The notes below the pieces were generated by a model. It had not been told where the DNA came from, searched no databases, and saw only the letters and a list, made by a program, of their open reading frames with translations. DNA of 64,000 bases. It comes from an uncultured Bacteroidales bacterium. Its GTDB lineage: Bacteria; Bacteroidota; Bacteroidia; Bacteroidales; Paludibacteraceae. Positions 9,901 through 17,076 of this stretch are shown one piece after another. Every line of letters starts with the position of its first letter. Position 1 is the first letter of the stretch. Both the position numbers and the translations under genes were made by a program. Location of the stretch: assembly GCA_902785605.1 (NCBI GenBank), contig CACZZL010000004.1, positions 42,676-106,675 of the forward strand. Direction: 5' to 3'.

Positions 9901-10518
9901 AAAGAGGCAACTACGTTGTTGTTGAGTGGGGAGAATACTTTGGTGGATAAGTACTATGCTCCGCGTCGTATGCAGGCAGAGGCAACCGCAGTATCCCGCA
10001 TCAACTTGAGCGCAACGGATGGCGGTTACTCCGACCAGATCTATTTCAGCGCCGTTGACAAGGAACAAGATGCTTACATCATTGGTCAGGATCTGTCGAA
10101 GGCAGGAGAGAGTAAGGTAGTTCCGCAGTTGTGGATGGCTCAATACAACCAGAAGCTGAGTGTGCACGAGGCAGCATGGAATGGTGACCAAGCAACTTGT
10201 CCGCTGGGTATCTATGTGCCGAAGAGCGGAGAGTTCGTTCTGACGGCTACACAGCCTGAGGATGGCACGCAAATCTACTTGACTGAGAATGGTGCACCGA
10301 TTTGGGATCTGACCATGTCCGAGTATGTTCTGTCGCTGGAGAAGGGCAACACAAGCTCGTACGGCTTGATGATTGTTCGTGCTCCGCAAGTAACGACCGG
10401 CGTGGAGGATGTACAAGGTGCAGGCGCAGAAGTTCGCAAGGTCATCATCGACAATACGATGTATATTATTACGCCGGAAGGTACAATGTTTAATGTAATT
10501 GGAAAAAAAGTACAATAA
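3967..10518 (+). CDS. Giant secreted Ig-like / InlB-repeat surface protein
   Basis: This 2183-residue protein has an unusually long basic N-region of about 40 residues before the signal-peptide core (MLLVLCTLFGV near residues 50-60). Two Listeria-Bacteroides (InlB B-type) repeats follow: YDANGGSC at about residue 206 and GAVLEGWYVG near residue 280. Then come many bacterial Ig-like units (for example SANPNIIKVIKDN, ITAHVPGNAYY), MBG-like blocks around residues 1500-1560, and a GEWENPSNWSTG segment near residue 1685 that starts a beta-helix-like stretch. The end (VEDVQ, then KVIIDNTMYI and MFNVIGKKV) resembles the C-terminal tail of the protein at 1654. It is probably exported and attached to or released from the surface; adhesion is inference. 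The first 30 codons contain four GGACCG-based 11-mers. Confidence 0.8.
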   Translation: MKNFYKVSNTIENGSRMDRKRTVVGPMKDRVKSRISPINHRLWTVIAPMLLVLCTLFGVNEMAWGYAASKLTVKVSGQGQVAVTTSSTQPGSSSYSSTPASDDQSDLGILSTHTYYVWVKPNEGYRCTGVSDCSWNDAGYYTISITGRTSQVKKEVTATFVGNSYTISFAGNSNTSGTMSGQSGFVYGTPKTLSTNTFGRAYTVTYDANGGSCGTSSATATYTFNGWKSSDGTSYADKASVSTFSPTPAHGATVTLTAQWTSASVTLPSATKDGAVLEGWYVGSIAEGNKITTATYTPTANVKLVANWINKYDFEITGDDYTINNEAWNKTEAFNFVHADENHMTTTIEKTDVISYDRAKNTITALKIGTSKITFTQNTSTTVNNGTIEYTITVDSVANTLTASPSYTCYVDTANFANIISNKNSNATVTTTSTAASIAYYNVSENKIYVPNSEAKSFTDTTVTIHIKQAATGKYKAVDKAITLTVKKRLNTLYANGSDNYSVDMYVDRTQNVTLTAMNTDYSGSPISVEQINAADSAIAKYVYSQASHSGTVTSRQFINSSTKWRFTQPENYKYLAGCDTFTVVVKKLAEATDCYVLDDENTYNWGTYGEKEYNFTERGVKLFYEIQRTAILGFTDNVAWNLYYYDAQGNELKKISLSVSNKDKWYSFTEDTYFSDKVRSVKFASEGGAAGNHFVRNVKVTRETWLNVGTDNSAINGTLTINKKADGVSAIYPGEKGQKSTTVYWSIANGGNLKIKCDDPRFSFSQSTITGVDCNSGTTAITVYYSDTVVGTATATATVYNDVYNQTFTVKGIIEKAKQPVTWNYNVVRYNDTITDAVSATVSPVTYESANPNIIKVIKDNLNQNTILVAVDTGTVNITAHVPGNAYYAAVDTVHAIKVTMKQLQTIVWNQSLFDLELGGDNRTLTATATSDVEGCISTRLVEYVSSDPDVVYIAPGTNVLQIKGVGTTTVTAFQRGGWDVDGHDYDSIATQKTAIVRDPNAPCESYIYQQTSEYKFDLGANALNKQTVSSTPEIDLNGMIADTCTFRYKGEQRGTFKVFNGTMKVEQYVMVGSSRQWVEAKTLAKPTEFNNHYYKDTVVFRRDATKVRFKVFDGYGNHYYTDCRIKQARFIETTTPTKFTLNVGQTQDQTIYLSYSNVVGNISFTLGQGENSSFSVNRTIITDTCGGHAKNVAVVITYNPQHEVQNEQDVLTISDGTTSCEVILKGSATRVGRTITWNHTDVRSIYTVEKDTLIAEARTSLNALAGTVEFTYVNNTSTANGSIDANNILSFTSAGTAYVVANTPNHDYYFPAATVGPKRWDVALTPTEVVEVPTIGSVVSGTALSDITVSGGTARDIINHGSVSGTFTVQNGNVTDVGPNNPVTVKFTPEDGTMYDMCTYNMYIEVTQRPATDEEIGTVTAGHITFGEKLSDAVLSMSGTLNGHGTLVMTDPQKDEVKDVDTYENLKVLFTPGNTNIAPKELTVSVTVDKANPAVTPQATDITYGQPISASNITTASGDVAGSWAWAVDDTQVLSVGDHVLKANFTSDSANYNNLSNVDVTLKVKKIEKLEVEVPLSFCAGGSETFHGETYTTAGTDQINAVGATRDTIYNVTVTVLQPTTGTDSKTITVGDNESWHEIDLSGYAVGSHEVEYHTTNVAGCDSTVTLSLTVNAVVPVGPNTFTGNGEWENPSNWSTGIVPTTAEPDIIVVGQLVINEEKTIGGLTIMPTGGVTIVDDGKLTVNGTTTTQTGGYGDLYVANGGEVEVAGSLTVRDLIVEASIGTSEGNAESGQVASAENIVYTNAYIDINMDPSGVLDDTKWYGFTIPFAVDAYNGVSRLEGSTFQQCGYGVHYMIAEYDANKRLNTGNGWKFIGGNTLNAGQFYLFTVEGSYNTYRFKASGSSYTPAAAASLNVNGPTTNYDANWNGVGNSTLQHVTASYYGGEYVQVFMNGQDAYKTVSTNDANFVVGCPFFIQAKEATTLLLSGENTLVDKYYAPRRMQAEATAVSRINLSATDGGYSDQIYFSAVDKEQDAYIIGQDLSKAGESKVVPQLWMAQYNQKLSVHEAAWNGDQATCPLGIYVPKSGEFVLTATQPEDGTQIYLTENGAPIWDLTMSEYVLSLEKGNTSSYGLMIVRAPQVTTGVEDVQGAGAEVRKVIIDNTMYIITPEGTMFNVIGKKVQ
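4017..4060 (+). repeat. Four 11-mers GGACCGnnnnn in the signal-peptide N-region
   Basis: Units start at 4017, 4028, 4039 and 4050, with a further GGACCG at 4095. They encode the basic residues before the signal-peptide core. An 11-base period is in frame only every third unit, so the coding content drifts. Confidence 0.85.
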
Positions 10519-10520
10519 AA

Positions 10521-10552
10521 TTTGCGTATTCCAAATAATTGTTGTATCTTTG
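10521..10552 (+). promoter_or_regulatory. Promoter of the 44-aa peptide gene
   Basis: TTTG (10521-10524), 20 bases, TATCTTTG (10545-10552). It begins just after the stop of the giant gene, so the small gene has its own start of transcription. Confidence 0.8.
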
Positions 10553-10591
10553 CACAGTTTTTTGAAAAAAGCATAAATTAGAATAACGAGA

Positions 10592-10726
10592 ATGATGCAG
10601 AAACGCGGTTATATTATTCCGGAAGTGATAGTGGAGAGCTGTTGCACCCGCGAGTGCTTGATGTTTTTAGATGTATCCAACGCACCTAACACTGCTCCCA
10701 AGCGTCGTACTACGGAAGTGTTCTAA
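10592..10726 (+). CDS. Small 44-residue peptide, function unknown
   Basis: An ATGATG start and TAA stop frame a 44-residue peptide that opens KRGYIIPEVIVESCC and ends NTAPKRRTTEVF. It contains three Cys (CCTREC). It lies between a consensus promoter (10521-10552) and a strong terminator (10744-10771), which makes it a likely monocistronic gene rather than chance. Short Bacteroidales peptides with a basic start and a Y-x-x-P-E-V motif are often found near surface-protein genes. Their roles are not known, and a peptide-precursor role is only a guess. There is no signal peptide or membrane segment. Confidence 0.65.
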   Translation: MMQKRGYIIPEVIVESCCTRECLMFLDVSNAPNTAPKRRTTEVF

Positions 10727-10743
10727 CGAATGTGAAGATATGT

Positions 10744-10771
10744 AAAAAGGCTGCAAATCGCAGCCTTTTTT
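10744..10771. terminator. Bidirectional terminator between convergent genes
   Basis: AAAAAGGCTGC and GCAGCCTTTTT form an 11-bp stem around a 5-base loop. T-runs on both strands let it serve the peptide gene (+) and the DUF4861 gene (-). Confidence 0.85.
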
Positions 10772-10821
10772 CGTGTCGTGCGGGTGGATGTCCGAATACT
10801 ATTCGGACGAAACAGACGCTG

Positions 10822-11904
10822 TTATTTTAACCCTTTTGCCCATTTGCGAAGATAGACAATCCACTCTGTTGCGTTGGTAGCAACGGGGTGGTTTTCTTTG
10901 GTGGCACCGCAGACGGTGAGGTAGAAGTGGGCTGTCGCACACATTGGTGATTGGTGATTGGAGATGGGTGATTGTTTCAGGATACACAACAGATTCTGCT
11001 TGTCGTGGACGATGTCACCGGCGTAAGGGTAGGGGATGAAGACGGCGAGGCCGACGGTCTCTTTGGCGTACTTGGCGGAGTCGTTCACGGGCCAATCGGT
11101 GCCCCAACTTGCGAGGAGAACACCATTCGGCAGATAGACGACACTCGTATCACATCCTCCCTTGGCAGGGATGGTCTGCACGCCGGTACAGAGACCGGAG
11201 AGGGTGTCGGAGAGAGACACATCGCAACGGAGATCGCGGTGGCCGGCTAACATGGTGTATTGGACGGAGAGGTCCAATAGTTGAGAGTTTAATATTGAGA
11301 GTTGAGAGAAGTCGTTTAGTTGAGAGTTATTAAGTGGTACTTGCCAGCCTTTGACGGCGACCTCGATGGTGGCACTATTCTTTGTTTGTGAGACGATGCG
11401 CTGGGAGCGTTCTGCGACGGGATCAATGTGGACCATCTTGGTGCCGTTCCAGTACTTGACAGAGCCGACACCGACTGTTCCGCTCACGCGGAGGATATCA
11501 TCGCCGTAGCCGAGGGCGAGAAGGCTGTCGTTGGGGTACCAGTGACTTTGAGCGAGTTCGAGCTGCGGCTTGCGTTTGCAGTAGGGATCGATGGTCTGCT
11601 TCTTATCGAAATAGATGCGGTAGGCCATCCATTCGGACTCTACGGCGACACCGTGGTGATGCAATTGGTGGTACGTATCTACCGCAGGGTCGGCTGTCCA
11701 TTCGGTGATGGGGTAGCAGTGCCGCATCTTTGTGCCCTCGTAGAGCACGGCGTAGCCAGAACGGACAGAGTCCGCGGGGGTACCAATCTTCCAAAAGGAA
11801 GTCGCTATGCGCGGCTGGCATGCCGCGCATAGCAGAGCTATTATCGAGATGAAGAGACCTCGAGATCTCGAGATTTCGATGGATTTATTAGTTGATCTTG
11901 ACAT
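10822..11904 (-). CDS. DUF4861 lipoprotein, pectin-degradation associated
   Basis: This 360-residue protein has a lipoprotein signal ending in LLCAACQPR (Cys near residue 29). The body matches the DUF4861 family: YHQLHHHGVAVESEWMAYRI, then YCKRKPQLELAQSHWYPNDS and a long beta-rich C-terminal part. DUF4861 proteins occur in pectin and rhamnogalacturonan loci and are suspected carbohydrate-active enzymes. The reaction is not established here. The start overlaps the end of the GH28 gene by 17 bases, so the two are probably co-translated and act together on pectin fragments. Two repeat islands are read in frame as SQLNDFSQLSILNSQL and SPISNHQSP, so parts of the protein come from heptad repeats. 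Confidence 0.75.
   Translation of the reverse strand: MSRSTNKSIEISRSRGLFISIIALLCAACQPRIATSFWKIGTPADSVRSGYAVLYEGTKMRHCYPITEWTADPAVDTYHQLHHHGVAVESEWMAYRIYFDKKQTIDPYCKRKPQLELAQSHWYPNDSLLALGYGDDILRVSGTVGVGSVKYWNGTKMVHIDPVAERSQRIVSQTKNSATIEVAVKGWQVPLNNSQLNDFSQLSILNSQLLDLSVQYTMLAGHRDLRCDVSLSDTLSGLCTGVQTIPAKGGCDTSVVYLPNGVLLASWGTDWPVNDSAKYAKETVGLAVFIPYPYAGDIVHDKQNLLCILKQSPISNHQSPMCATAHFYLTVCGATKENHPVATNATEWIVYLRKWAKGLK
10943..10974. repeat. Heptad island inside the DUF4861 gene (ATTGGTG units)
   Basis: Units ATTGGTG, ATTGGTG, ATTGGAG, ATGGGTG, ATTG are read on the minus strand as QSPISNHQSP without breaking the frame. Confidence 0.85.
11279..11332. repeat. Second heptad island in the DUF4861 gene (AGTTGAG units)
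   Basis: Units related to AGTTGAG, AGTTTAA and TATTGAG with a 7-base period. Read in frame on the minus strand as an Asn/Ser/Gln/Leu-rich loop. Confidence 0.8.
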
Positions 11905-13426
11905 TCTCTACGGTCGGGGCAAGTGAGAACGCTTCGCCCTTGGTGCAGTGGATGTGCACGTTGTTGATGATCAGGCCGTTGGTCTGACGGAAGAGTGCAC
12001 CTTCGGTGGCGTTCATGATGATGTTGGTCAGCGTCACGTTCTGGATCTTCATCTCCGGTAAGCCGTTGAAATAGATTGCGCGTTGGATATTAGCACCTTT
12101 GACATCCTCAATGACGATGTTGCGGAATGCCGGCGTCTCTTCGCTCACTTCCGGAGCCTCGGCGTTCATGCGTGCAGCCAGTTCCTCTTCGGTCTCTTCG
12201 CCGGCACCTTTACCGCCGTAGAAGAGGTCAAACAGCAGACCTTCGTTCGGGATATTGACCATGTTGACATGGTTGATGTAGATGTTCTCCACGATGCCGC
12301 CGCGGCCACGGGTTGATTTGAAACGCAGACCGACATCGGTTCCGATATAGAGGTTGTTGCTGACTTGTACGTTCTTGATGCCGCCGGACATCTCCGAGCC
12401 GCACACGAAACCGCCGTGTCCGTGATAAACGACGCAGTCATCGACAACCACGTTCTCTGTCGGGATACCGCGATCACGACCGGGTTTGTTCTTTCCGGAC
12501 TTCATACAGATTGCATCGTCGCCTACGTCAAACGAGCAGCGGCTGATGACTACGTTCTTGCAGCTCTCTACATCCACACCGTCGCCGTTCTGGCTGTACC
12601 ACGGGTTGCGGACGTTGAGGTCGCGCATGATAAGGTTCTCGCAGCACATGGGGTGGAGGTTCCACGCGGGGCTGTTCTCAAACGTCACGCCTTCGAGCAG
12701 GATGTTCTTACATCCTACGAAATGGAGCAGGACCGGGCGAAGGAACGACTTGACTTCGTTCCAGAGGCTGTCATCGGTGATGACGGGCACGTTCTGGTCT
12801 TCGCAATAACTCTGCGCGAGCACCGATGCCTCATCCGGATACCATACGTCGTTCACAACCACACCGCCTTTCTCCTTGAGGTGTTTCTTCCACTGTGCAG
12901 GAGCCATTTTGTTTTTCTTGAGCGGACGCCACCAATCGCCGTTGCCGTTGAATGTGCCGTGACCGGTGATGGCGATGTTCTCTGCGTTGAACGCGTTGAG
13001 CGGGCTGTTGCAGCGCTTGGTCGGGATACCTTCAAACCAGGTGTCGTAGATCTCGTACTGGTCCAGGTCATGGGTGAACTGCACGAAACAGTTCTTCTCC
13101 GTGTACAGACGCACGTTAGATTTGAGCGTGATCGGACCGGTCGTGTAGAGACCTTCGGGGATGATGACGGTACCGCCTCCTGCTTGAGTGCAGGCATCGA
13201 TCGCCTGTTGGATAGCCTCGGTAGAGAGGTTCACTCCCGTAGGATCGGCTCCGTAGGCCAGCACGTCGTAGGTGCGACCCGGGAAAGAGGGGAGTTTCAC
13301 TTGCGGCATCTCGAACGATGCGGCTTTTGTCAGCGCGTCAATGTCGCCTTGCTTGGTTGTTTGGTACTCTGCCGAACAGGCACTTACGAGTGCTGCAGCC
13401 AGCAGCAAGAATGTTAGTTTTCGCAT
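11888..13426 (-). CDS. GH28 polygalacturonase-type lipoprotein
   Basis: This 512-residue protein has a lipobox LVSACS (Cys 17). The mature part is a right-handed beta-helix of glycoside hydrolase family 28. It starts with YDVLAYGADPTGVNLSTEAI near residue 53. The four GH28 motifs are present: NGDGVDVES near 281-289, DVGDDAIC near 301-308 (catalytic Asp pair), GHGG near 337 and RFKSTRGRGG near 369-378. It should cleave alpha-1,4-galacturonosyl links in pectin at the cell surface or in the periplasm. The gene start overlaps the end of truA by 13 bases and its end overlaps the DUF4861 gene. This odd pairing suggests a pectin module added to the end of a housekeeping operon. Confidence 0.93.
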   Translation of the reverse strand: MRKLTFLLLAAALVSACSAEYQTTKQGDIDALTKAASFEMPQVKLPSFPGRTYDVLAYGADPTGVNLSTEAIQQAIDACTQAGGGTVIIPEGLYTTGPITLKSNVRLYTEKNCFVQFTHDLDQYEIYDTWFEGIPTKRCNSPLNAFNAENIAITGHGTFNGNGDWWRPLKKNKMAPAQWKKHLKEKGGVVVNDVWYPDEASVLAQSYCEDQNVPVITDDSLWNEVKSFLRPVLLHFVGCKNILLEGVTFENSPAWNLHPMCCENLIMRDLNVRNPWYSQNGDGVDVESCKNVVISRCSFDVGDDAICMKSGKNKPGRDRGIPTENVVVDDCVVYHGHGGFVCGSEMSGGIKNVQVSNNLYIGTDVGLRFKSTRGRGGIVENIYINHVNMVNIPNEGLLFDLFYGGKGAGEETEEELAARMNAEAPEVSEETPAFRNIVIEDVKGANIQRAIYFNGLPEMKIQNVTLTNIIMNATEGALFRQTNGLIINNVHIHCTKGEAFSLAPTVENVKIN

Positions 13427-14166
13427 AAGTAACTATTTTTAGGATAAATGATTTCTACTAAGGACAGACCTTCTGCGGGAGCCGAGTGCCCTGCGCGGCA
13501 TCGGTCGTGTGCCGCGATGATGTCCGCCAGTTGTGCGGGAGTCATTCTGCCTTTTCCAACCTCAAAGAGTGTTCCGACGACAGCGCGTACCATGTTTCGC
13601 AAGAACCGGTCGGCGGTGATGACGAAGTACCATTCGGTATCCGACTCCTGCACCCATTTCGCTTCGCGCACATCGCAGATGGTCGTTTTGACATCCGTGT
13701 GGGTGCGGCAGAAGGACGCGAAGTCCTGTTTGCCGAGCAGCGCCTGTGCCGCGTTGTTCATTGCCTCGAAGTTCAGGCCTGCTGCCACGCGTGTGTGGTT
13801 GACGCAGAGGAACGGATCCTTGCGTGTGGTGATGCGGTAGCGGTAGGTACGCGCCGTGGCATCAAAACGTGCGTGTGCATCGTCGTTCACGCGCTGGATG
13901 TTGCGTACGGCGATCGATGCCGGCAGCAGGTTATTGAGTCGGCTGCCAAAGTTGGCGGGCAGCGGTTTGGCAAAATCAAAATGCGCCACCATGTGCTCGG
14001 CGTGCACCCCTGCGTCAGTACGACCGGCGAAAGTGAGGGCAACGGGTTCGCGCAAGATCGTGGCGAACGCGGCTTCCATCTCTGCCTGCACTGTGTTTCC
14101 GTTCGGCTGCGTCTGCGAGCCGTGGAAATGGGTTCCGTCATATGCAAAGGTTATAAAATAGCGCAT
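13414..14166 (-). CDS. truA: tRNA pseudouridine(38-40) synthase TruA
   Basis: This 250-residue enzyme converts uridines 38-40 in the tRNA anticodon arm to pseudouridine. It opens with FITFAYDGTHFHGSQTQPNG and holds the catalytic Asp (about residue 51) in FAGRTDAGVHAEHMV. The C-terminal half has FLRNMVRAVVGTLFEVGKG, typical of the family, and the length is normal. The stop codon lies inside the start of the GH28 gene. Upstream, a repeat island separates it from a flippase gene that ends 36 bases before its start. Confidence 0.96.
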   Translation of the reverse strand: MRYFITFAYDGTHFHGSQTQPNGNTVQAEMEAAFATILREPVALTFAGRTDAGVHAEHMVAHFDFAKPLPANFGSRLNNLLPASIAVRNIQRVNDDAHARFDATARTYRYRITTRKDPFLCVNHTRVAAGLNFEAMNNAAQALLGKQDFASFCRTHTDVKTTICDVREAKWVQESDTEWYFVITADRFLRNMVRAVVGTLFEVGKGRMTPAQLADIIAAHDRCRAGHSAPAEGLSLVEIIYPKNSYLCEN

Positions 14167-14167
14167 T

Positions 14168-14232
14168 ATGATGTACGATTTACAAATTTACGATGTACGA
14201 TTTATTTACGATTTAACGAATTTACGATTTGG
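14168..14232. repeat. TACGATT/ATTTACG heptad island at the flippase-truA junction
   Basis: Degenerate 7-8 base units. Positions 14174-14205 are a 32-base word identical to 15710-15741 and 22609-22640. The island runs through the flippase stop codon, so the last residues (QIVNSLNRK) are encoded by repeats. Confidence 0.9.
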
Positions 14233-15698
14233 TCGTTGACCTCAGGTGAAAGTTTTGCTTTGTAAGCAATGAGGGCTCCGCTGCCGAGAATGACTACGGA
14301 GCGGAGGATGCTGTCGAGCCAGATGTTCATGGTCGGCAGATAGGTCTGCCATGCCCAGTTGAGCGCGAACAGGACGACAACGAGGGCCAGGATAGCCCAC
14401 CATTTGCGGTCGATGATGTGCACGCGGCAGAGCGGTACGACAGTAGCAATGATAAGCAGGTAATACAGTCCGTAGGACAACATGTTACTCCACGCTGCGC
14501 CTTCCATTCCGTACAGCGGAACGAGGTAGTTGTTGAGCAGCAGCGCACTCACGGTCAGTAGCAACGACAGCAACAGACTGAACGCATAGAAACGTGAGTA
14601 CGTGAGCAGCGTGAAACAGATAGAGAATGTCGCCAAAACCAATTGGCTCACACCCAGGATCAGCACGACATACTTTGCGGTGGCATAGGTCGTGCCGTTT
14701 GGTAAGATATGGAAAATGAGGTCGATATTCACCCACATTGCCAGCAGAATGAACCCACCGATGAGGAGCATGTTACGCGTCACCTGACTAACGAGATGCG
14801 AACACTCGTCGCGGTTCTGCTCCTTGATGGCTCGTGCCAGTTGCGGAGAGGCGATCGCAGCTACCGAACGGTTCGGCACGCTGACCATGACCGCCATGTA
14901 GGTTGCGATTGCGAAGATACCGGTGTTGTCCAGACCCATCTTAGCGGTGACGAAGAAGGAGGAGAGGGTAGGCGCTAACACCGTCGTGACAGCAGAGATG
15001 ATCAGAAAACCGGTGTACACCAGGTATTTACGTACGATATCGCGGTGTGCCCGCAAGTAGGACCAATCCGGTCGTAGGTTGATTCGCTTGAGCGAGAAGA
15101 AGTAGCAGAGGTTAATGACGGCAGCCAACGAATAGTTGACGCATATACCGATGACCAATCCGTCAATGGAGAGGAAGTCGAACGCGTAGAGCAGGTATAT
15201 TGCCAGCAGTCCGACGCGTACGATCAGTTCGCGCACCGCACGAGGCACGACGATGTGCATCAGCACGTTGCATGTCGATTCGCAGATCGTTTGATAGAGC
15301 ATGAAGAACGCCAGCGGGAGTACGAAATAGTAGTACTCCACGAAGAGCGGCGATTTGTCTCCGAACCATGCGCCTAAGGGTACACGACATGCCCAGTAGA
15401 TGATGGCGAACAGCAGGAAACCGATGAACGGAACGACTAGTGCCCAAAAGAAGAAACCATGGTCCTCTTCGCTGTCTTTCTCGCGGAAATACGGATAGAA
15501 ACGGATGATGCTGGCGTTGGTGCCCAGTTGGGCGAGGCCGACGAACAGCGTAGCGGCATCAATAAGCACTCGTGCCAACCCGATTTCCTCGGTAGTGAGG
15601 AAACGGGTTAACACGAAGAACGTGGTGACAATGCCAACGGCAATGCCCAGATAGGTCACTATCGTACCACGTATCGATTGCTTAGCGATGACGCCCAC
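14202..15698 (-). CDS. Polysaccharide flippase-like membrane protein (MVF/MATE fold)
   Basis: This 498-residue protein has about 12-14 hydrophobic segments. It opens SIRGTIVTYLGIAVGIVTTF followed by TEEIGLARVLIDAATLF, as in oligosaccharide and teichoic-acid-type flippases of the Wzx/polysaccharide-biosynthesis superfamily. It probably moves a lipid-linked glycan or related amphiphile across the inner membrane; the substrate is unknown. No glycosyltransferases flank it. Its neighbours are FKBP isomerases and truA, which fits conserved stand-alone Bacteroidota members. Repeat islands lie at both ends, and the C-terminal residues are made from one of them. Confidence 0.85.
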   Translation of the reverse strand: MGVIAKQSIRGTIVTYLGIAVGIVTTFFVLTRFLTTEEIGLARVLIDAATLFVGLAQLGTNASIIRFYPYFREKDSEEDHGFFFWALVVPFIGFLLFAIIYWACRVPLGAWFGDKSPLFVEYYYFVLPLAFFMLYQTICESTCNVLMHIVVPRAVRELIVRVGLLAIYLLYAFDFLSIDGLVIGICVNYSLAAVINLCYFFSLKRINLRPDWSYLRAHRDIVRKYLVYTGFLIISAVTTVLAPTLSSFFVTAKMGLDNTGIFAIATYMAVMVSVPNRSVAAIASPQLARAIKEQNRDECSHLVSQVTRNMLLIGGFILLAMWVNIDLIFHILPNGTTYATAKYVVLILGVSQLVLATFSICFTLLTYSRFYAFSLLLSLLLTVSALLLNNYLVPLYGMEGAAWSNMLSYGLYYLLIIATVVPLCRVHIIDRKWWAILALVVVLFALNWAWQTYLPTMNIWLDSILRSVVILGSGALIAYKAKLSPEVNDQIVNSLNRK

Positions 15699-15701
15699 CT
15701 T

Positions 15702-15770
15702 ATTAAATTTACGATTTACAAATTTACGATGTACGATTTATGTACGATTTTGTTTATGTACGATTTGCGC
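15702..15770. repeat. TACGATT heptad island between FKBP lipoprotein and flippase genes
   Basis: Same unit family as 14168-14232 and containing the identical 32-base word (15710-15741). It fills nearly the whole 89-base gap. Confidence 0.9.
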
Positions 15771-15787
15771 GGCGTGTCCTTCGTACT

Positions 15788-17041
15788 TTATTTGATTTCC
15801 AATAACTCAACCGTGAAGATGAGGGTGGAGAACGGCGGGATGGAAGCACCGGCACCGCGCTCACCGTAAGCCAGATCGTACGGGATGAACAGTTTGTACT
15901 TGGAACCTACCGGCATGAGTTGCAGACCTTCGGTCCAGCCTTTGATCACACCGTTGAGCGGGAACTCAATCGGCTCGCCGCGCTGGTAGCTGCTGTCGAA
16001 GACAGTACCGTCGAGGAGTGTACCTTCATAGTGTACCTTCACCGTCGAAGTAGCACTCGGTTTAGCACCCTTACCCTGAACCAGTACTTCGTACTGCAGA
16101 CCGGACTCAGTTACCTGAACCCCCTCACGCAGTGCGTTCTCTGCCAGGAAACGTGCACCTTCCTCTTTGGTAGCACCGTAGCGCAGATCGTTGATCACTC
16201 TGTCAACGTACAGGTTAGCATCCTGCATCGTCATCTGCTCGGTGTACTGGTACAGACCGTTGATGAAACCTTGTTTGATCAGCTCGTAGTTGGTCTCCAG
16301 ACCTTCGATACCGAGCAGACCTTGCGGCTCTTGCTCGCGGATGGCATTACCAATGTTCTTGGCCATGTTAACCATCTGCGGGTTGCGAACGTTCGCTTTG
16401 AGGCCCTTGTTCACGTTCTCAATGAACTCATCGATCGGTTTGTTGGAGGTGGTGTCGGTATCAATGATGTAGTTCTTGATCTGCGCACCGTTCATCATAC
16501 CGAACGCGTAGTTAAGCGAGTCGTTCTCGCTCTTGAGCTCGACCGTCTTAGCCTTGTTCGGGCACTTAGCCAGAATAGCTTTGCCTTCTGCTTTCTCGTC
16601 CGAAGAGCTGGATTGGAAACAAGCCATGAGGAACATCTCAGCGTCCGTCTCGTTCATGACGGTGGTGTCCTCGTAGAGAGCGTTCACGAGTCCTTGGAAG
16701 AAGAGTTTCTCGTTGAGAATCCATGACGGGTTCTCTGCCAGGCCTTCTTTCTCGAAGTTCTTAACGGTGGTACCCAGCTGATAACCGGCTTTCTGCAGTT
16801 CGGTCAGCTCTTCGTCTTTGTCCAGATAAGCGTTCTCGAGTGCGTCGATAAACTCCGTTACTGCCTCGTCGCTGCTGTCGTTGGCGAGGTAATAGGTCTT
16901 GATCTGCAGACCGTTAAGCAGACCGAGTGCGTAGTTCACCGAGTCGGTTTGGTTGTTGAGGACTGCGTCCTGCGCTTTGTAACTGTTGCCGCAGGAAATC
17001 ATTGCCAGTGCGGCCAACAAAAAGATACTTGATTTTCTCAT
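15788..17041 (-). CDS. FKBP-type peptidyl-prolyl isomerase lipoprotein
   Basis: This 417-residue protein has lipobox LAMISCGNS (Cys 17), so it sits in the envelope. Two FKBP N-terminal-like helical segments follow ([18 protein letters not shown] near 35 and [18 protein letters not shown] near 180). The C-terminal FKBP domain covers about residues 315-417, with [39 protein letters not shown] and [13 protein letters not shown]. It catalyses cis-trans prolyl isomerisation and probably helps fold exported proteins. The FKBP domain is very close to that of the next gene upstream, so the two arose by duplication, and the N-terminal helical unit was duplicated again within this one. Confidence 0.93.
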   Translation of the reverse strand: MRKSSIFLLAALAMISCGNSYKAQDAVLNNQTDSVNYALGLLNGLQIKTYYLANDSSDEAVTEFIDALENAYLDKDEELTELQKAGYQLGTTVKNFEKEGLAENPSWILNEKLFFQGLVNALYEDTTVMNETDAEMFLMACFQSSSSDEKAEGKAILAKCPNKAKTVELKSENDSLNYAFGMMNGAQIKNYIIDTDTTSNKPIDEFIENVNKGLKANVRNPQMVNMAKNIGNAIREQEPQGLLGIEGLETNYELIKQGFINGLYQYTEQMTMQDANLYVDRVINDLRYGATKEEGARFLAENALREGVQVTESGLQYEVLVQGKGAKPSATSTVKVHYEGTLLDGTVFDSSYQRGEPIEFPLNGVIKGWTEGLQLMPVGSKYKLFIPYDLAYGERGAGASIPPFSTLIFTVELLEIK

Positions 17042-17076
17042 TTCAAATTTATGATTTATGATTTATGATTTTTGAA
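17042..17076. repeat. ATTTATG heptad island between the two FKBP genes
   Basis: ATTTATG three times in a row plus degenerate flanks, filling the 35-base gap. Confidence 0.85.
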
